A DNA stretch of 15,097 bases, from contig DINW01000029.1 of the NCBI GenBank assembly GCA_002423705.1, forward strand, positions 1-15,097, written 5' to 3'. Below are positions 13,600 to 15,097 of this stretch, piece after piece (position 1 is the first letter of the stretch; the number at the start of each line of letters is the position of its first letter). Made by a program: the position numbers and the translations under genes. This DNA is from Clostridium sp. UBA5530 (GTDB lineage: Bacteria; Bacillota; Clostridia; Clostridiales; Clostridiaceae). The notes under the pieces were generated by a model. The model had not been told where the DNA came from. It did not search any database and worked only from the letters and a program-made list of their open reading frames with translations.

Positions 13600-13818
13600 T
13601 TACTTTGCTCTCCAAGTAATTCTTCCACGAGTTAGGTCATAGGGCGAAAGCTCTATTGTAACCTTATCTCCTGGTAAGATCCTTATGAAGTTCATTCTTA
13701 ATTTTCCTGAAATATGAGCCAATATTTTATGGCCACTTTCAAGTTCCACTTGAAACATCGCATTTGGTAAAGCTTCTAAAACTATACCTTGCATTTCTAT
13801 AACATCATCTTTTGACAT
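13600..13818 (-). CDS. infA: translation initiation factor IF-1
   Basis: A 72-residue single OB-fold protein, exactly the family length: MSKDDVIEMQGIVLEALPNAMFQVELESGHKILAHISGKLR, then RILPGDKVTIELSPYDLTRGRITWR. IF-1 occupies the 30S A site during initiation and stabilises IF-2 and IF-3 binding. AAGGAGG lies upstream of the ATG. It sits 17 bases after the KOW-protein gene and 15 before rpmJ, in the usual Firmicute order. Confidence 0.98.
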   Translation of the reverse strand: MSKDDVIEMQGIVLEALPNAMFQVELESGHKILAHISGKLRMNFIRILPGDKVTIELSPYDLTRGRITWRAK

Positions 13819-13835
13819 AAGGTAATCAAACCTCC

Positions 13836-14102
13836 TTAAACAATGCCTTTTAAAAACATCTTTATCATAATGTCTAAATCATTTTTGGGTGACATTAAAT
13901 GATTTCTTATATCATTTGCTAAAACATCAGTTATACATAAATGTTTTATTTTTTTCTTTTTAGGCTTATTTACTGTCCTTAACCTTCCGTCAGCAAGTAA
14001 TACATAGTTATAATCTATTTGCTCTACGACAATGTAGTAATTACTCTTGTCTCTGCCTGCTTTAGAAATTACAACTTTACCTAATAAGTCATTGTCTTGC
14101 AA
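13836..14102 (-). CDS. KOW-domain RNA-binding protein (L14e/L24-like)
   Basis: A small basic protein with a KOW motif, LLGKVVISKAGRDKSNYYIVVEQID, followed by YVLLADGRLRTVNKPKKKKIKHL. This is the KOW protein regularly found between map and infA in Clostridia and Bacillus; its precise job in the ribosome is unclear. I place the start at the TTG codon at 14102 (88 residues), because a perfect GAGGTG sits six bases upstream. The in-frame ATG at 14132 (98 residues) has no ribosome binding site and adds a stretch, TRVIIEVNN, not usual for the family. The gap to map is 59-89 bases depending on the start, with no clear feature apart from a four-pair AACC/GGTT repeat. Confidence 0.85.
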   Translation of the reverse strand: MQDNDLLGKVVISKAGRDKSNYYIVVEQIDYNYVLLADGRLRTVNKPKKKKIKHLCITDVLANDIRNHLMSPKNDLDIMIKMFLKGIV

Positions 14103-14114
14103 ATTATTCACCTC
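14100..14114 (-). promoter_or_regulatory. ribosome binding site supporting a TTG start for the KOW gene
   Basis: GAGGTG at 14109-14114 is complementary to the 16S rRNA tail and is six bases from TTG at 14100-14102, ideal spacing. It lies inside the longer ATG-started reading frame, whose own upstream region (GAGTTAATTT) has no such site. Confidence 0.65.
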
Positions 14115-14191
14115 AATGATTACCCTAGTCATAAATTAACTCAGCTTTAGCCGACATGAATTTATAACTAAGCATCGCTAACCTTAGGGTT

Positions 14192-14944
14192 TTATTTTAT
14201 TAATGTTAGTATCTCCGGTCCTTGTGGTAAAATTGCAACGGTATTTTCATAATGAGCGGACAGACTTTTATCTGCCGTTATTACAGTCCAACCATCACTT
14301 TGCGTACTCACATAGCACTGGCCCATATTTATCATAGGCTCAATAGCTAAAACCATACCACTAACTAATTTGGGTCCTTTGCCAGGTTTACCGAAGTTAG
14401 GCACCTCCGGATCTTCATGAAGTTTTTTTCCTATGCCATGACCTACATAATCTCTAACAATAGAGTACCCGTGGGACTCAGCAAAGATTTGAATCTCATT
14501 ACTTATATCTGTCAGTTTATTGCCTATTAAAGCTTTTTCTATGCCTTTAAAAAAACTTTCTTCAGTAACTTTTATAAGCTCCATTGCTTCTTCAGATACA
14601 TTTCCAACTGGAAATGTTCTTGCAGCATCCCCATGAAATCCCTCAAGGCAAGCCCCACAATCAACACTAATTATGTCGCCTTCCTTCAAGACTTTTTTAT
14701 TACTGGGGATACCATGAACTACTGTTTCATTTACAGAAGCACATATAGACCCCGGAAAACCACCATATCCTTTAAAGGATGGCCTTGCTCCTTGCTTAGT
14801 TATAAATTCTTCTGCTAGTTTATCTATATCAGCAGTAGTTATTCCTGGCTTTATAACTTCTTCAAGCTGTAGGAGACATTGTCCTACCACCCTGCCTGCT
14901 TCCCTCATATATTGGATTTCCTGATTATTTTTTAATATAATCAT
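14192..14944 (-). CDS. map: type I methionine aminopeptidase
   Basis: A 250-residue cytoplasmic enzyme that removes the initiator Met from new proteins. The five metal ligands are present: Asp95 and Asp106 (SVDCGACLEGFHGDAARTF), His169 (YVGHGIGKKLHEDP), Glu202 (LAIEPM) and Glu233 (HYENTVAI); the substrate-binding His78 is in VVHGIP. There is no N-terminal zinc-finger extension, as usual for the short bacterial form. The start codon overlaps the adk stop (TAATG), with GGGAG nine bases upstream inside adk, so the two are coupled. The order adk-map-KOW-infA is the standard Firmicute one. Confidence 0.97.
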   Translation of the reverse strand: MIILKNNQEIQYMREAGRVVGQCLLQLEEVIKPGITTADIDKLAEEFITKQGARPSFKGYGGFPGSICASVNETVVHGIPSNKKVLKEGDIISVDCGACLEGFHGDAARTFPVGNVSEEAMELIKVTEESFFKGIEKALIGNKLTDISNEIQIFAESHGYSIVRDYVGHGIGKKLHEDPEVPNFGKPGKGPKLVSGMVLAIEPMINMGQCYVSTQSDGWTVITADKSLSAHYENTVAILPQGPEILTLIK

Positions 14945-15097
14945 TACTTATCTCTCCCTAGGATTTTACAAATGCTTTCAAATACTTCATTAATAGCTTT
15001 GGTGCCATCTACTATTTTAAGAAGGCCCTCGCCTTTATAGTAATCTATTAAGGGTTGAGTTTGATTATGGTAAACTTGTAATCTCTCTCTTACAGTT
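14944..15097 (-). CDS. adk: adenylate kinase, C-terminal part (cut by window edge)
   Basis: The last 50 codons of adenylate kinase: TVRERLQVYHNQTQPLIDYYKG, then LLKIVDGTKAINEVFESICKILGRDK. The RERLQVY..QT.PLI.YY segment is a hallmark of the family and contains the conserved Arg of the C-terminal core; VDG and the final helix follow. The P-loop, AMP-binding and LID regions lie outside the window. The enzyme converts AMP and ATP to two ADP. The stop TAA shares its last base with the map start codon. Confidence 0.95.
   Translation of the reverse strand, partial: TVRERLQVYHNQTQPLIDYYKGEGLLKIVDGTKAINEVFESICKILGRDK

Noticed and set aside
14133..14191. 16-codon open frame (MLSYKFMSAKAEL...) between map and the KOW gene
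   Set aside because: Too short, no ribosome binding site, no similarity; ordinary spacer.

Overview
The window is AT-rich and every gene I can support lies on the minus strand, so transcription runs from high to low coordinates. The gene order adk-map-KOW-infA-rpmJ-rpsM-rpsK-rpsD-rpoA-rplQ-ecfA1-ecfA2-ecfT-truA-rplM-rpsI, with TAA stops and strong GGAGG ribosome binding sites almost throughout, points to a low-GC Firmicute of class Clostridia. It is the end of the large ribosomal protein cluster plus a chromosomal tail. I see no phage, transposase, CRISPR array, tRNA or rRNA.

Layout in the direction of transcription. (1) 15097-10510: the 3' end of adk, then map, a small KOW RNA-binding protein, infA, rpmJ, rpsM, rpsK, rpsD, rpoA and rplQ, closed by a probable terminator near 10462-10494. 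The rpmJ-rpsM gap holds a striking nested hairpin. (2) 10431-7024: a separate promoter, then ecfA1-ecfA2-ecfT (the shared energising module of ECF vitamin/metal importers) and truA. truA is interrupted by an in-frame TAG just after its catalytic motif. (3) 7009-5970: a perfect-consensus promoter, a leader resembling the L13 leader, rplM, rpsI and a strong terminator. (4) 5892-4371: a consensus promoter, a DUF4332-like helix-hairpin-helix gene apparently split by an in-frame TAA, and a two-part GNAT acetyltransferase with its own terminator. (5) 4269-1214: a promoter, a peptidase E-like protein, a KdpD-like histidine kinase without the KdpD N-terminal domains, an OmpR/KdpE-like response regulator, and a terminator. 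(6) 1216-1: a promoter carrying four direct-repeat half-sites with OmpR-family spacing, a small TPR protein, and an S41-type protease gene that stops at an in-frame TAG before its catalytic serine region.

Regions 1 and 3 supply translation and transcription machinery; region 2 powers transport; regions 5 and 6 look like a sensing module whose regulator may act on the adjacent TPR promoter. I found no clearly new multi-gene system. The best leads are non-coding or concern damaged genes: the repeat array before the TPR gene, the rpmJ-rpsM RNA structure, the inverted repeat around the rplM promoter, a pair of related terminators, and three reading frames broken by single stop codons.
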